Translations under genes and position numbers: made by a program
In this document: positions 23,074 through 35,261 of the stretch, one piece after another
Numbering within the stretch: position 1 is the stretch's first letter
Layout: the number at the start of each line of letters is the position of its first letter
Origin: Leptidea sinapis
Taxonomy: Eukaryota > Arthropoda > Insecta > Lepidoptera > Pieridae
DNA length: 64,000 nt
NCBI RefSeq assembly: GCF_905404315.1
Contig: NC_066312.1
Span: forward strand, 17,905,001-17,969,000
Direction: 5' to 3'
The notes under the pieces: generated by a model
What the model was told of the DNA's origin: nothing
The model's database searches: none
What the model saw: the letters and a program-made list of their open reading frames with translations, nothing else

Positions 23074-23175
23074 ACAAAGAAGGCTTACTATAAGTATAGT
23101 AGATTATATACGGGATAATAATGCATGGTTCTTATCTGGTTCTGCGTAGGCCAACTAAAATTGTATAATATTATA
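23074..23175 (+). repeat. L-repeat (LINE tail) copy
   Basis: ACAAAGAAGGCTTACTATAA then GGATAATAATGCATGGTTCT and TATCTGGTTCTGCGTAGGCC. The same series follows the LINE remnant at 36830-37110, and occurs reversed at 28863-28957. Confidence 0.6.
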
Positions 23176-23199
23176 TTAAATAGGCTAAGTTATATGATT

Positions 23200-25400
23200 T
23201 AAAAGGGCTGGGAGTTTCTTTTTAGTTCTTCTCCCCATGTCAAAGCCCCTTTACGAACTGATGTAGCTTCACGGCGTTTTCAAATTGTGTTTTATTTCAA
23301 ACGTTTTCTAGATATTTTATATTCCGTACCTCTAAAAATCAAGAGTAATCCTTAGCATTACTTTGATCTCCGTCTGTCTGTCCATGCGAAATAAAATAAA
23401 CTTTTTCAAACAATACAGTAATTTTAGGCTGATCGTTATCGACGTATGTAACTATTTATGTAGCCCTTGAACATTCTAGAATCACAAAATTTGGCGAGAG
23501 AGTAAGGTCTGTAATATAGAAGGCGTGACGTTATCCGTGATCAATTGTATTTTGTCCCTTTCACGCACAATTATGAAGACAGTGACAAAATACAATAGAT
23601 CGTGTACTAATAAATTTCTTATACAATCAGGTATATATCGTTTTATTTCTGGTATTAGTTCTTTTAAATTGAATTCATCAGAATGGCACATTTTCTTATG
23701 AGAACGTAAGAGTTTCTTTTGAAGAGAAGTAACAAAAATTTTCCTTTCGAGCCACTCAGAAAGCTGTCTTGTTTAATTTGATTAATTTTTTTGATAAATA
23801 TGTATAAGTTTTCTTACTTACCTGTATATTTATTTGATTGATAATAAGATTAGTTTCAATAGGAAATTGTATATAATAAATTTATAATTAATGAAACCGT
23901 ACTCTTAATACAGTTACAAATGTAGAGATGTTGTGTCGAACCTGTTTTCATGAAATTGTATCATTTTGTATCAAATTGTATATTATTAGGGACAATATTA
24001 ATATTATTTATGCTATAAATAATATAGTGTTTAGAATCTTTTCTAATGTGGAAGTCAGTAATGAAGCAGTCACCCTCAACAGGTTTAGAGCGATTTCTCT
24101 TCCGTTCAACGATCAATTAAGGTGACTCGTATTAATGAGGTTTTATATTTCTCTAAGTTTTAAATCTCCGAATAAAATGTTCGTGATGAATTCTAAACTT
24201 TTTAAAACGCTTTTATTAGCTTCGTACTTATAGTATATGTAGGTGTGTTACAAGACAGCTAATACGGCTACTTATCTTTCTTGTGAATAAATAGAAGATT
24301 TAAATCGATATATAATATATATACAATATTTTCATCTTTTTAATACTTTTATTTTATAAGAGTGTAATTTTTTTTTATACTTACATTTATTTAAAAAGAA
24401 GTGTCCAAATGTCAATTATTTAAAAAAAAAGTTTGCACAGTGATCAAGGACAGTTCAATAACTTATATAGTCTGTTCAAATTTTTTTTTACAAAGATCTG
24501 CAGAATAAGCAATTTTTTTATCTAAACCTTATTCTAAACTAACTAATACATAGATAATTCGTTACTATCATATTACTATCGCTTAAAGAGAAAAAACTAA
24601 AAATGAAAGTTAAAAAAAAAAACGAAAAAAATACTACTAACAATAAACTATAACTAGCGGGTAGAAATAATTTTCAATTTTCAAAAACTAACAGATAGTT
24701 TGATTAATTAACAAAAAAAAAATTATCGTAAATAGCATGAGGTGCATTTTAATTATTATATACATCAATAAAAGTGGATTGTTTTGTTTATTTAACTATT
24801 ATTTTTATAAAATATTCTACACACTCCTTTACCCCAGCCGAAGCTCGTAGTTTAATTAAAATTAAATGTGAATATTAAAAAATACAGATTATTCATATTC
24901 CTTAATACATATTTCTTAATACAATTAAACTTATATTGAGAACTATTTCGAATGTTTCACTTATATGATATATCTAACAATCTGAGCCTATTTGTCAATA
25001 TTTATAAAACAAAATACAGAAATATTTTAAGCGGCATACGGTTTTGAAATTTACTTATGAGATTTACTGTAGATACATTTCTGTGAATACCCTTTGCTTA
25101 TACATAATCTGAATAAAAACTAGATGAATTGTTAACTGAATAAAAGTATTATTAAAATTTGTTTTTGAAAGCGTACATTCAAAATACATTGAAACGGTAT
25201 AGGCTTAGCTCAAGAGAATAGCAAACAAAATTCATGACCTCAATACCGTGGAAAAAGCATTAGTAAGTCCGCAAAATGATCTTGAAGAAAACTACGTTAG
25301 CATTGTATAAAGTTTCTTCAATTTGGGTTCACATACATCCAGTAATTTAATATATATTTTGAACCGTTTCACAATACAATACAAAGTTCACTTTACTAAT
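23200..25400. other. AT-rich spacer
   Basis: Mostly A/T with poly-A and poly-T runs. A reverse LINE-tail stretch (GGAGTTTCTTTTTAGTTCTT) lies near 23210. Short complementary stretches near 23540-23605 (TGTATTTTGTC / GACAAAATACA) form a weak hairpin. No gene seen. Confidence 0.4.
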
Positions 25401-25413
25401 TTTAATTTACAAA

Positions 25414-25630
25414 TGATTTGAGTTTTCTTTAGTGTTAATTCCGCCAATATTTGTCTTTAAACAATTCGACACGCCAAAACCTGGCACGAGACAACACGTG
25501 CTGAGGATGCCTCGTGTAAAGGCGAAGTACGTGTTTAAATGTTTAAAGACAAATATTGGCGGAATTAACACTAAAGAAAACTCAAATCATCTGTGTAATT
25601 ATGGATTTCAGCAAAGTAACGCCTACTTCA
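25414..25630. mobile_element. P-foldback, complete
   Basis: Perfect 50-bp inverted arms at 25414-25463 and 25540-25589 flank a 76-nt centre that holds the family core GCTGAGGATGCCTCGTGTAA. The right arm is followed by TGTGTAATTATGGATTTCAG and GTAACGCCTACTTCAATAAA, which appear in reverse complement as the start of the fragment at 518. Non-coding; the 68-residue frame across it is spurious. Confidence 0.75.
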
Positions 25631-26007
25631 ATAAATAATTTTAATTTAATTAAAATATACTATATTCATATTTTACATGTGGATGGAACTACCTGAAAAA
25701 TTCAAATTCAAATTTAAGCGTGACCAATTTTGATATGTCACACTCACGCAGCGTTAGCTAGAGGTTATCTAGTTTGATATTGAAAATACTAAGGAGCCAC
25801 TTCCAAGGCGTGGCGGAGTTTTTACAACTTGTCAACCAAAATCGGTTACAGTTACAATAGTTCACTTTCCTATTCTATCTAGCTGTATCTTCGTTAGAGA
25901 TCTTCGTCTCTCTCGCACACTTTGTTTGTCTATAAGCTAGTAAGATGTAGGTCTATGGTCACAACAACAATACAAACCTGTAGTAATTCCACAGAACTTT
26001 GATAATT

Positions 26008-26524
26008 TATACGTCTAGAAAGAGCCTCTTGCTGCTAGACAACCGATGACAACAGGCCAGGCTAATTACTCTAGTGTGCTTGACAAGCTTCATACGTCTT
26101 AGGCATAAAAAGGCATAAAAAAGCATTTATTTTCTCAAAATTGATTCCTTTAGAATTCTTTTTGATGTCATTTCTTATACTACTAGATACTACTACCGCT
26201 TCGGAAACAAATGGCGCTCTGAGAGAGAAGAAGCGGCGCAAGAAACTCTCCCAGCATTCTTTTTTTTGCGCTTTTTTCAATAAAAATATACAATATGCAG
26301 TAATACTGCAGTCATTTCTATCGCTTTAAAATAATCACAATCTAGTCCCAGGCTGTCCGATCATTTAGATATTCAGTAGTGGAGTATTAGTTGGAATATA
26401 TGCTTATATGATTTGTATGTCCCTTTGTGTTAGTGCGCGTGCATTGCTGAAAATAGAGGCTAACGGCCAACCTCAATTTTTTTCGACGTTCTCACAGCTG
26501 TCACAGTCTCTCTAGACATATAAA
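26008..26524 (+). mobile_element. C-MITE copy split by H-repeat
   Basis: The left end TTATACGTCTAGAAAGAGCC and right end CACAGTCTCTCTAGACATATAA form the C-MITE terminal inverted repeat. The body is interrupted between about 26100 and 26400 by an H-repeat. The best example of both termini in one copy. Confidence 0.7.
26105..26365 (+). repeat. H-repeat copy 3, nested in C-MITE
   Basis: CTTCGGAAACAAATGGCGCT, CTGAGAGAGAAGAAGCGGCG, CAAGAAACTCTCCCAGCATT and then AATCTAGTCCCAGGCTGTCC. The short open frames on both strands here are by-products. Confidence 0.6.
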
Positions 26525-26764
26525 CCATCTAAGCCACAGAACATATTAAAAAGTGTTAATAGGTAATAACTAAACAAGATTCAGGTTCAAGCTTCCTAGA
26601 GTATTACGTACGAATGTAGAGTTTGTTGCATTTGTTTGTTAGGCCTTGTCCACATATAACGGATAGCAGCAAGCGTCTCTTTCTCTTGCTGGGTACACAT
26701 ACTCTTTCTCTTTCGCTCCATTGCTTTTTTCGCCGAAACGCCGTACCTGGCTTCTGAATGATGC

Positions 26765-27000
26765 CACAAGTGTTCGAAGATTCGAATTAAAATATTTTTA
26801 TTTAAAATAGGATTTAAAAACACGTAAAAACTATAACCCATTCGTAAATGTATGCAAGATAAAGACTAATTAATGGGCAGACAACAATATAATATCGTGC
26901 AATAAAATTTATTATTACATGGCCTGATAGCGGTCGCTCCATTTTCAATATGTGGTATCATTCAATTCAAAAGAGTCATTTACGTTATAGTAACCGTTAC
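26765..27000 (+). repeat. N-repeat copy
   Basis: TTAAAATATTTTTATTTAAA start and ATCGTGCAATAAAATTTATT, GTGGTATCATTCAATTCAAA shared with 1-140 and partly with 47935-48120. Confidence 0.45.
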
Positions 27001-27039
27001 ACATACTCATAGAAGTTGAATGTATTTTTTAATGCGGAC

Positions 27040-27232
27040 TCATAATCAAACAAATTAAAAAAAAACATTCAAAAAAATCAAAAAAAAAACTTTGGCGTTG
27101 ATCACCTTCACATTTAGGGGGATGAAAAATAGATGTTGTCCGATTCTCAGACCTACCCAATATGCACTCAAATTTTCATGAGAATCGGTCAAGCCTTGAG
27201 AGTCAGCCAAGTCATGAGAATTTTATATATTA
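27040..27232 (+). repeat. F-repeat 3' half
   Basis: TTTAGGGGGATGAAAAATAG, CCGATTCTCAGACCTACCCA and GAATTTTATATATTAG correspond to 6560-6712. Confidence 0.5.
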
Positions 27233-27233
27233 G

Positions 27234-27566
27234 AAGACTAGCTGAGCCGACAGACGCTGTTCTTTCAATAGAAAAACTAATAAAATGGATATAGTATATT
27301 ATCCTTAATAGATAGACATATGTCATCGGTGACTTTTCTGTAGACCTATGTAAGATATACAATTCCACTATACATTATTTTGTTATATCTCAAAGGGTTT
27401 AGGCAATATTTTCGTTGAGAGCTCCCTTATAGCTTATATTTTTCCGATGACTCCAACAAATACCATTCATACATACAAAAACTTTTGGTGCTGTAGTTTT
27501 TGAGTTTATCGCGAACAGACAGACCGACAGACGCGGCGGAGAACTTATTTTATAACATAATAAGTT
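27234..27566 (+). repeat. F-repeat variant
   Basis: Starts GACTAGCTGAGCCGACAGAC directly after the preceding copy, so two related elements lie in tandem. Ends near TTATTTTATAACATAATAAG. Confidence 0.5.
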
Positions 27567-27711
27567 TTTTTTAGTTTATTGACCAATACAGAACAAATAC
27601 GTAACAACTTTATCAAATAAGTACGAAGAAATCGTCACGGGTTTATCTGGGTACAGAGAGCCATTAATTTCTTAAAACCTATTATTTTTTCAAGAAGTTT
27701 CTTTTATAGCG

Positions 27712-27967
27712 TGTTTTTTTTTATGAAAATACGGGACGAGACGAGCAGGACGTTCAGCTGATGGTAATTGATACGCCCTACCCATTACAAATGCAGTGCC
27801 GCTCAGGATTCTTGATAAGCCCAAAAACTCTGAGTGGCACTACAATTGTGCTCTTCACCTTGAGAGATAAGATGTTAAGTCTCATTTGTCCAGTAATTTC
27901 ACTATCTACGGCGCGCTTCAGACCGAAACACAGTAATGTTAACACATTTCTGCTTCACGGCAGAAAT
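27712..27967 (-). repeat. B-repeat copy, nearly full length
   Basis: Reverse copy: ACGTTCAGCTGATGGTAATT, CAGTGCCGCTCAGGATTCTT, AGTCTCATTTGTCCAGTAAT and a CTTCACGGCAGAAAT end. Confidence 0.65.
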
Positions 27968-28019
27968 ATGTATGTACATTTCTTGTCTTCGGGCAGTTCT
28001 TTACTGTAATCTGATTTAG

Positions 28020-28860
28020 ATAATTGACAGTTATCTTCCCATATTTATAATAAATGTTTAGTAAGTTGTATTTGTGATTTATATCTTGTTGTCGTAAGCC
28101 TTAAGGGTTTATACTTTTTAATCAACTGGGTGGGATTATTAATTTATTAGGAATTAAAATTTAGTAATAAATAAAGAATAATGTAACACGTTCTTAATGT
28201 TTATTATTTCATGTAAAACAGCTAGTAAATTGATATTTTATACATCCGTGGTATTCCATGCGGCTTACCACAAAACGGTTAATGTAAGCAAAGTACTTAG
28301 GTGTATGTTATAAATATACACATTACAAGTAATATGACTAAATCGCAGTAGTTTAATTACTATAGCAGATAAATGAATGAGGACATTTTATATTTTAGCT
28401 AATGAATGGTATACTCGGCCGTTCTCAATATTCAGTCTATCTCTTACTTGAGATAAAAATCGTAACTATCGTTGACTTTTTGTCCCAATAAACTTATCGA
28501 CGGTAACTCACCCTATCCGTGCACGCTTTCTGTCAATAGAACGATTTATAGCTTACCAGCGATATAAAGTTTGTATGGAAATAGCAACTCACGCGTCCCT
28601 TGATAAGGCGATAAGAATGACTTATCGGGTACATTGGGACAGCTTCAGATTATTGACAGCTAATTACTGACAGTATAAGGTAGTAATTTATCTATATCTG
28701 TAGATAGTATATTGGGAACGTAGTAGTAGTATAGTATATTATTTAACAAAAGATACAAAATCCTACATATTACATCGAAATGTCTAATGTCTATGTGGTT
28801 ATAACAGTCATTGTGTGTTCTACAAGCTCTGATCAGAAATCTATTCTTATTCTTCAATAT
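28020..28860. other. AT-rich spacer
   Basis: No recognisable gene or repeat family. The 96-residue frame from 28780 runs into an L-repeat and is not supported. Confidence 0.35.
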
Positions 28861-28862
28861 TA

Positions 28863-28957
28863 TACAATTTTAGGTGGCCTGCGTAGAACCAGGCAAGAAC
28901 CATGCATCATTATCCTTTATATAATCTACTATAGTATAGTAAGCCTTCTTTATACCT
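28863..28957 (-). repeat. L-repeat (LINE tail), antisense
   Basis: AGGTGGCCTGCGTAGAACCA, AAGAACCATGCATCATTATC and AGTAAGCCTTCTTTATA are the reverse of 23074-23175. Confidence 0.6.
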
Positions 28958-29390
28958 ATATATTAGTAATGCACACAATTCGGTCAATCAAACGAGGTGA
29001 GCAGGCACGGGGTACTGAATGCTCGTTGGTCCAGGTAAAGGAACGAACAAATCGTATACTTTATTCGTAATATCGTATTTTTATGAACATGATTAATTAA
29101 TCACTTTATGAAGGATAAAATCTCCCACGTTTTCGAAACGATATACGTCGGACCTGAGGTGATCGGGCGCAAGAAACTCAGCGAGACTTATTATTTCGTT
29201 TCAATGTAATGAATTTAAAATTATTCGGTGACAGGGGCTTCATTTCCAAGGTGTTTTTGTGTATTTAATTACCTTTGCTACACAGCTAATAAGTAATACA
29301 ACACATTGATTTACGCGAACACTGGTACCCATAACAAATTAGATCTTATCATGGGTATCAGAGTTTCAATTCAACACTGCATTTTATATA

Positions 29391-29731
29391 AGACTAGCTG
29401 ACCCGGCAAACATTGTTTTGCCATATAAAGTATAATTCAAGCGATAGTTTTATAAGTAATAAAATATTTCCTATATTATAGCCTGTACATCATTTTGTTC
29501 TATTGTCAATAGTTTTTGCAGCGCACGCAAAAATAGGTTTTCGATTTTACACCTTGTGTTACAAAATAGCAATTTTATTACGGATAACTAATTTTGAAAA
29601 AAAAAACAATAAATGGACTACCCAACACTAAAAGAATCATTCAAATCGGACCAGTAGTACCAGAGATTAGCGCGTTCAAACAAACAAACAAACACTGCAG
29701 CTTTATAATATTTTATATATTTATATAAGAT
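29391..29731 (+). repeat. F-repeat copy
   Basis: AAGACTAGCTGACCCGGCAA start; CAAACAAACAAACACTGCAG then CTTTATAATATTTTATA tail. A LINE/SINE-type 3' end. Confidence 0.6.
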
Positions 29732-29739
29732 AAGTTAAT

Positions 29740-31040
29740 TTTTAAGACGTAGTACATATATATTTAAGTTTTGTGAACCTCTGTTTAGTGAAATAAAGTT
29801 TATTATTATTATAATTACATTGTTAACAATAGCTACCGGTTAATATATCTGTTTCCCTAATGTAGTGTCAATACCAATTTATACAAATAGCATTAAATAA
29901 ATATGACGACTGAAAGTACAGATACGACTAAATAAATGTGTTATGTTGGGCTAGTCATTCAGATTAGATAGAAAATAGATCTCTATTCTAGTTCTAACTA
30001 CTGACTCAATCATCGTGAAATTTTATATGTAATATTTAAAATTGGACACAAATTTAAAGTTTACAACACATTAAAAGCCTTAAAAACATTAGTGTAACCT
30101 TAAAAGCACCTGTGTTTATTTATAAATTTTGACACCTCAAATGATCTACAAAATAGTATTTCTTTTTACAATTTTAAAGTGAAAATTTTAAGAGGCGCTG
30201 AGAATGTGGGCAGTGAATGAAATTGAGCCGTCACGCTATATTACAACAGTAGATTTACAGAATAACGTATTATAATTTTTTGATCGTAAGCGTAATCTCT
30301 GAGTATACCCAGTTTTTTAATTTAATTTAGGGTATTATATTAAATTATAAAAGTTATCTTTACAATACGTGGGAACCACTGTCAGGCTAAAACTTGTGTA
30401 TAATTTTGTGTGAGTACAATGTGCTCAATAGTATTTTCGCTTAACGTAGCAAACGTTGCTTTTCAGTGATAATTTCTCCATTAAATTACTTAAAAAAATT
30501 AAAACAAATCACAAAAAGTAAAAAGGTTGGTAGGCCGCATTATCTATGAATTATTTACTAACTTATTGTATATTCCTTGATTTACGAAGTTGTACTAAAG
30601 TTAAATATTCCCAATGAGTTTTTTCTAAAATTGTTATCAAATAATCTGACATACCCGGTCCTACCTACTTTGTCTAAATATAATGTAGCGGTAATTTTAC
30701 AGTTTTAAAATAACAGCGACTGTAAAAAGTAAGCTAAAAGTGACGTAAAACTTAATTATGTTTCGATTTTGATGACCCGAAATTGGGATTTAAAAAATAT
30801 TAAAACATAACGTAAAAAATAATTAAAAACAAATTAAAACGTTATATTAAGTGTTAATATTATGTAATATTTTAATTAAACTTATTTTGTTTTAGACACA
30901 TTCACCTGAAAAATGAACAAAATGTACGAAAAACTTTCATTTTATTAAAATCTTGAAAATGACGCTAACATATAATACATATAAAATATAAACAAAGTAA
31001 CGCAAGTAAGGGAAAAAGCGGCATTGAACCGCCTGGGAAG
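29740..31040. other. AT-rich region downstream of the candidate secreted-protein exon
   Basis: Searched on the minus strand for continuation exons of the gene starting at 31118; none convincing. A small stretch at 30190-30230 (AAGAGGCGCTGAG, CGTCACGCT) resembles 63880-63940 and is probably repeat. Confidence 0.35.
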
Positions 31041-31051
31041 TTCAGCCTTAC

Positions 31052-31118
31052 CTTTCTCGTGGAACTCAGCTCTACAGCTGTCTGCAGCTAGAAGCACCAG
31101 AAGAATCACTCTGAACAT
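31052..31118 (-). CDS. Candidate first coding exon of a secreted protein
   Basis: Reading the minus strand from the ATG at 31118-31116, the exon codes 22 residues, MFRVILLVLLAADSCRAEFH and two more, then reaches a consensus splice donor (AAAG then GTAAGG) in phase 1. The sequence is a textbook signal peptide: one arginine, a VILLVLLAA hydrophobic core and a possible cleavage site after SCRA. If real, the product enters the secretory pathway. It could start an odorant-binding or other small secreted insect protein, but no family can be assigned from this exon. Later exons are not seen in the window. The alternative is a chance open frame: the translation continues past the donor without a stop for some 35 residues, but with low-complexity hydrophobic content. 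Confidence 0.35.
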
Positions 31119-31419
31119 GTTGGCACAGTATTGCACTTAGCAAGGGCACATGCTAGCAAAGGTCACAGTTTTCCAAACCACATAAGTTCAATACAAATCA
31201 ACACCGTAACACGCGTCAGTATGGCTCGTGAGCACAACTTCTATGACGATAAAATTATTGTAGAGCCCCAAAGCGTGTACGCATCGCGTCGAGATCAAAG
31301 ATTAAAAAAATAACAGACATTATCGTTGAAGTTGAAAATGAATTTTAAGCTTTGCGAAACGGCCTTGTGTTCATCTATTATTAAATAAAGTATTATTGAG
31401 TAAAATAAAACATAAAAAG

Positions 31420-31440
31420 TATATATATATATATATATAT
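31420..31440. repeat. (TA)n microsatellite
   Basis: About ten uninterrupted AT dinucleotides. Confidence 0.9.
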
Positions 31441-32179
31441 GATTAAGATGTACACGTATATAATAAATTTTGTGGACCGGCAGTTTAGTTAGCAATGTAA
31501 AATATTAACTATTATGATATAGTAGGATATGACAATTAATTATTTACACGTTAAAGTTATCATATATTATTGTTGAATAAAAGCTTATTAAGCATTTATT
31601 CTTATATCTATTATAAGCAAAGTTAGTTGGCGCAACACATTGTTGCAGCGCATGACTAAAATTTTATAACATTCTACCATCTCCCATTCTTCACTATAAT
31701 ACAATATACTGCGTATTTGACATTTGAATATTTAATTCTTCATATTGATTTCAATTAGATGGAAATAAAAATACAAAAAATAGCCACATCACCATTACCA
31801 TACATTGATGATAATTATATTTACAATTAGTATGAGGTAATGTTCTATGCTCAAGAATAGCACTATCTGTAGAGTAAAGTTAAACAAATAAATGTCAATG
31901 TCCGTTAAATAATTGACTCAGGCTGTAAACCAAATAATTTTAATTCAGAATCTGAAAAGACGCAACGCCAAAGGATATGAAATTAATGTTGACTTTAGAA
32001 AAAATATGAGCTTAATATAAATAGAAATAATCATTAAAAAAGAATCAAGAGTTAGAAGCCAATTAGTTGGCAGTTCTATTTAAAGCTATAAATTAAACTA
32101 TAAGGCTTCGATGATTAACGTTCTATTGTGAGTTTACTTTAATAACGTATCTGCACATACAATCATCTTTGACGGCACA

Positions 32180-32234
32180 GTAGCGGTTTGAGTCTATAAC
32201 ACTGTGAACGGACGCAAACGCGACGCTCGCGCAG
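32180..32234 (+). promoter_or_regulatory. Candidate 5' untranslated exon with splice donor
   Basis: CpG-dense stretch (GGACGCAAACGCGACGCTCG) in an otherwise AT-rich area, ending at a strong splice donor, GCAG then GTAAGC (cut after 32234). There is no ATG in the stretch, so it would be a non-coding first exon of a plus-strand gene whose coding exons lie further right, perhaps outside the window. About 1.1 kb from the minus-strand signal-peptide exon, giving a possible divergent pair. Sequence-only inference. Confidence 0.3.
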
Positions 32235-32259
32235 GTAAGCCTTCAGGGCGAAATGTGGA

Positions 32260-32287
32260 GGGGCCTAGGGTATGAGGGGGGCGGGGG
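32260..32287 (+). other. G-quadruplex motif
   Basis: Four G-runs (4, 3, 6 and 5 Gs) separated by loops of 4, 5 and 1 bases. It meets the usual G4 pattern on the plus strand and lies 26 bp inside the putative first intron. Confidence 0.75.
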
Positions 32288-32299
32288 AGACTGAGTGCA

Positions 32300-33070
32300 C
32301 TTGCATCTCAGACGGGATGGAAGGAGAGATGAATGGAGAGACGTTCACACGATATTGTGGCCTTTGAAGTACAATAGTCTAAAAGGACAATGTGGCTCAG
32401 TGTTGAGGAATGCTAATGGTTCACAGACTTTAAATTTTTACTGGCCGTGAGATATTGAATTAAAATTAAATCTGAACTTCTTCAAAATATGCAATTAATT
32501 TAACCCTCATAAGCGGAGGGACTGTTTATACGGCTTTAAGCCGTTGTGGTACATAAAAGGTTCAGGCCAAATTAAAAATATATTTTCTGATGGAAGAAGC
32601 ACATTTCAGCCTGATGAAACAATAGTAGGCTTTTTATAATTCATAACTTTTATTGTATGGAGTAAGTGATGGAATGTAAGTTCAACAAATCATAAGCGGC
32701 TTCTATCCATCAAAGTAACCTGATCGAAACCGTAACTCATTCCAAAACAAACTATCAGTACAACAAGATCCTGATTACTACTATTTGCGTTCGTCTCCCT
32801 TATTATATTACGATAGTCCATCCGTAGCATCTAAAACAGAACTGGGGGTCAGAAAATGAAAATAATATTGTAATAATACGGATTTTACGCGTATTTAATT
32901 TCTTACAATTTTTAGTAAAATATATTCACATTAATACGTATAAAAATCAGTACAAAAAAAGCAGTACAATATACAAGTACTTTTACATTGTTATTTTGGT
33001 GGTTTTTATAGAAAACTAACGAAGCTATCGAACAGCAGATGCTGCCATAATGTTGCAAAGTAAAAGCAAG
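32300..33070. other. Spacer after G-rich region
   Basis: Starts purine-rich (GGATGGAAGGAGAGATGAAT) then turns AT-rich. No gene or known repeat seen. Confidence 0.35.
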
Positions 33071-33079
33071 TATTCATCT

Positions 33080-33235
33080 CTACTCTAAAGTCAAAGTCAA
33101 ATAAATTTTATTTAATTAAGCTTAACCTAAGCGCTTTTGAATCGTCACTGAAAATATTTTTTTTAAATTACTAAATCTATCATATGTTCCGAAAAAGTAG
33201 AGCTCGTGAGAAGAACATACAAGAAACAAACACAG
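33080..33235 (+). repeat. M-repeat copy
   Basis: AAAGTCAAAGTCAAATAAAT, TAAGCGCTTTTGAATCGTCA and GTGAGAAGAACATACAAGAA. A typical lepidopteran LINE-tail series, shared with 20570-20740. Confidence 0.55.
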
Positions 33236-33239
33236 GGTA

Positions 33240-34325
33240 ATAAATAAGAATGATGTTTGAATTACTTGAAGTTCGCGATATGCCGAAGAGAAAAAAGAGA
33301 TTTTATTGCTTAATAAAGATCTTTAACATTTCTTTTTAGCTAATATACGTACGTATATGTTATCTAGATACGTTTTGTTTTACAGAATTTAAGTAGATAC
33401 CTATATTTTTTTTGTTGCATGCCCTGTTTATCTAGATATAGTATTAAAACAAAGTAGCTATCCCTTCTCAGTCTGTATATCCACTAACTTCTTCAAAACT
33501 TCACATAAATTTAATAATAAAGATAAAAACAGAAAACCGCTAAAGCTCTGCTAAACAGCTCATAGATAGAGTAAATCGGACTTATTAGACCTTTAGCATA
33601 TTTGCTGAGAATTTAAATTATATGATTATAAAATTGTAATGCGTTGGACTTATTATGGTGAGAAATAAATAAAATTTTCCAATTAAAATATCACATAAAC
33701 GTAACGAATAACGAAAAAAATAAACACAAAAGAAAAGATGGGAGGATGAAAGATTATGTAAATTGTGGAGAGGGAAAGGATATACATAAATGTTGAACTC
33801 TTAGAGGTGGTCACGAATAGTAATAATAGGCATTAAACGTAGAATAATTATTGTCATTGTTTAGTTTAGAAGATACCAAAGATATTGATTTTTGCGGGCA
33901 CACCTGACCGTTGGCGATTTTAAAAAAATATTTACCTATTCATTAATACGACCAATTACACAATTGTTATAAATAAAAGTCAGCAAGTACAAAATACGTC
34001 ACATTTTGAGCTCCTTCTTTCTTTTTAAATAACACCCATGCAAAGTCACCGGCTAACCCTGCGCGCTAAATAGACCCGATTAGTGGGTCGAATTGCTGAA
34101 ATAGAAACTGCCTAAGTATGCCATTCCAATATGAAGTCGGGACGGATCGCTAGTGTACTGTCAAAACCAATGCTTTCATGAGTTTTTTGTGAATTCACAG
34201 ACATAATGTTTCATAAATATATATATATGTGAGATATCCATAAGCAGCTAGATTTCTCCCGCAAATAATCAATGAAGCTTAAGGACCTAAAGCAGTACGA
34301 GTATTTAGTTTTTTAAGCGTTTTTA
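33240..34325. other. AT-rich spacer
   Basis: No gene, long inverted repeat or family member identified. Confidence 0.35.
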
Positions 34326-34329
34326 ATCC

Positions 34330-34515
34330 GGGAATTTTGATGTCAAAGAATAGCGGTCAAGAACCGGAAGACATAGTGTTGGTAGAACTCCCACAAGATG
34401 GACCTACGATCTGGTCAAGATCGAAGGAATAGGTTGGAATCGATCGTCATAGCGATCTTTAGGGGGGCCTTTGTCCAACAGTAGATGACTTCCAGCTGAA
34501 ATGATGATGATGATT
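34330..34515 (-). repeat. Non-LTR retrotransposon tail, antisense
   Basis: GGGGGGCCTTTGTCCAACAG and ATGATGATGATGAT are the reverse of the series at 7521-7735; the whole stretch aligns with it in antisense. Confidence 0.6.
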
Positions 34516-34984
34516 TCCGAAAAATTGAAGAAAGATCAACATATCGTCGTATGAGTATTCGATAGAGATCAAGAACTGTGAATTGACCACAAATCTGTTT
34601 GACGCTATAAACTGTTTTCTGACTTCACAGCAAGCCGGGTCAACTCTTTGTTGGGAAGAATGGTGGGATTGGAAGGGCATGGGTCATTTTGATGCTTTAT
34701 CACCGGGCATAACAATTGATTCGTATCTCTATTGCCAACAACTAATAAGATTAAAACAAGAAGTTGAGTGGAATTGATCAATAGAAATGGTTTAGGGTTT
34801 CATCACGATAACGTCAAACTATACACATTTTCAGCAATTAAATAAACTCTAAGAGTTTTCTGCTAGGTGGTAATACAACCACCATAATTTAGCTCTGACC
34901 TTGCGCCTGCAGATTTCCACCTATTTCGGTGTCTCCACAGTTATTAAAGTAGTGTCAGCCGTCAGGTTAGCATCAGATAAGATT

Positions 34985-35120
34985 GCCAAAACTGTTTGTA
35001 TTTGTGTATGTTGAAGTTAGTGTATGGTATTAAAAATTCGTTGTCTTGCAACCACTATGGGTTGCACTGGCTTCACCCTAGCTTGGGCAAGATTATTTTT
35101 GTAAGAGTGTGTCAATATTA
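34985..35120 (+). mobile_element. T-SINE, 5'-truncated copy
   Basis: TCGTTGTCTTGCAACC, CTAGCTTGGGCAAGATTATT and GTGTGTCAATATTAT match the end of 5104-5360. Confidence 0.55.
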
Positions 35121-35261
35121 TAAGAGAAATTTAAGAAACTCACATTTCATTTCACAAACGAAACATTTACGCTTTAAAGCTTACAATGATTGGACCTCAA
35201 TGTTATTTTAATTTAATCGTCGTCGATGTAATTAATATATATGCACCTAAATATTGAGACG

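Noticed and set aside
23535..23605. Regulatory hairpin
   Set aside because: Only short imperfect pairing (TGTATTTTGTC with GACAAAATACA) in AT-rich sequence; not distinguishable from chance.
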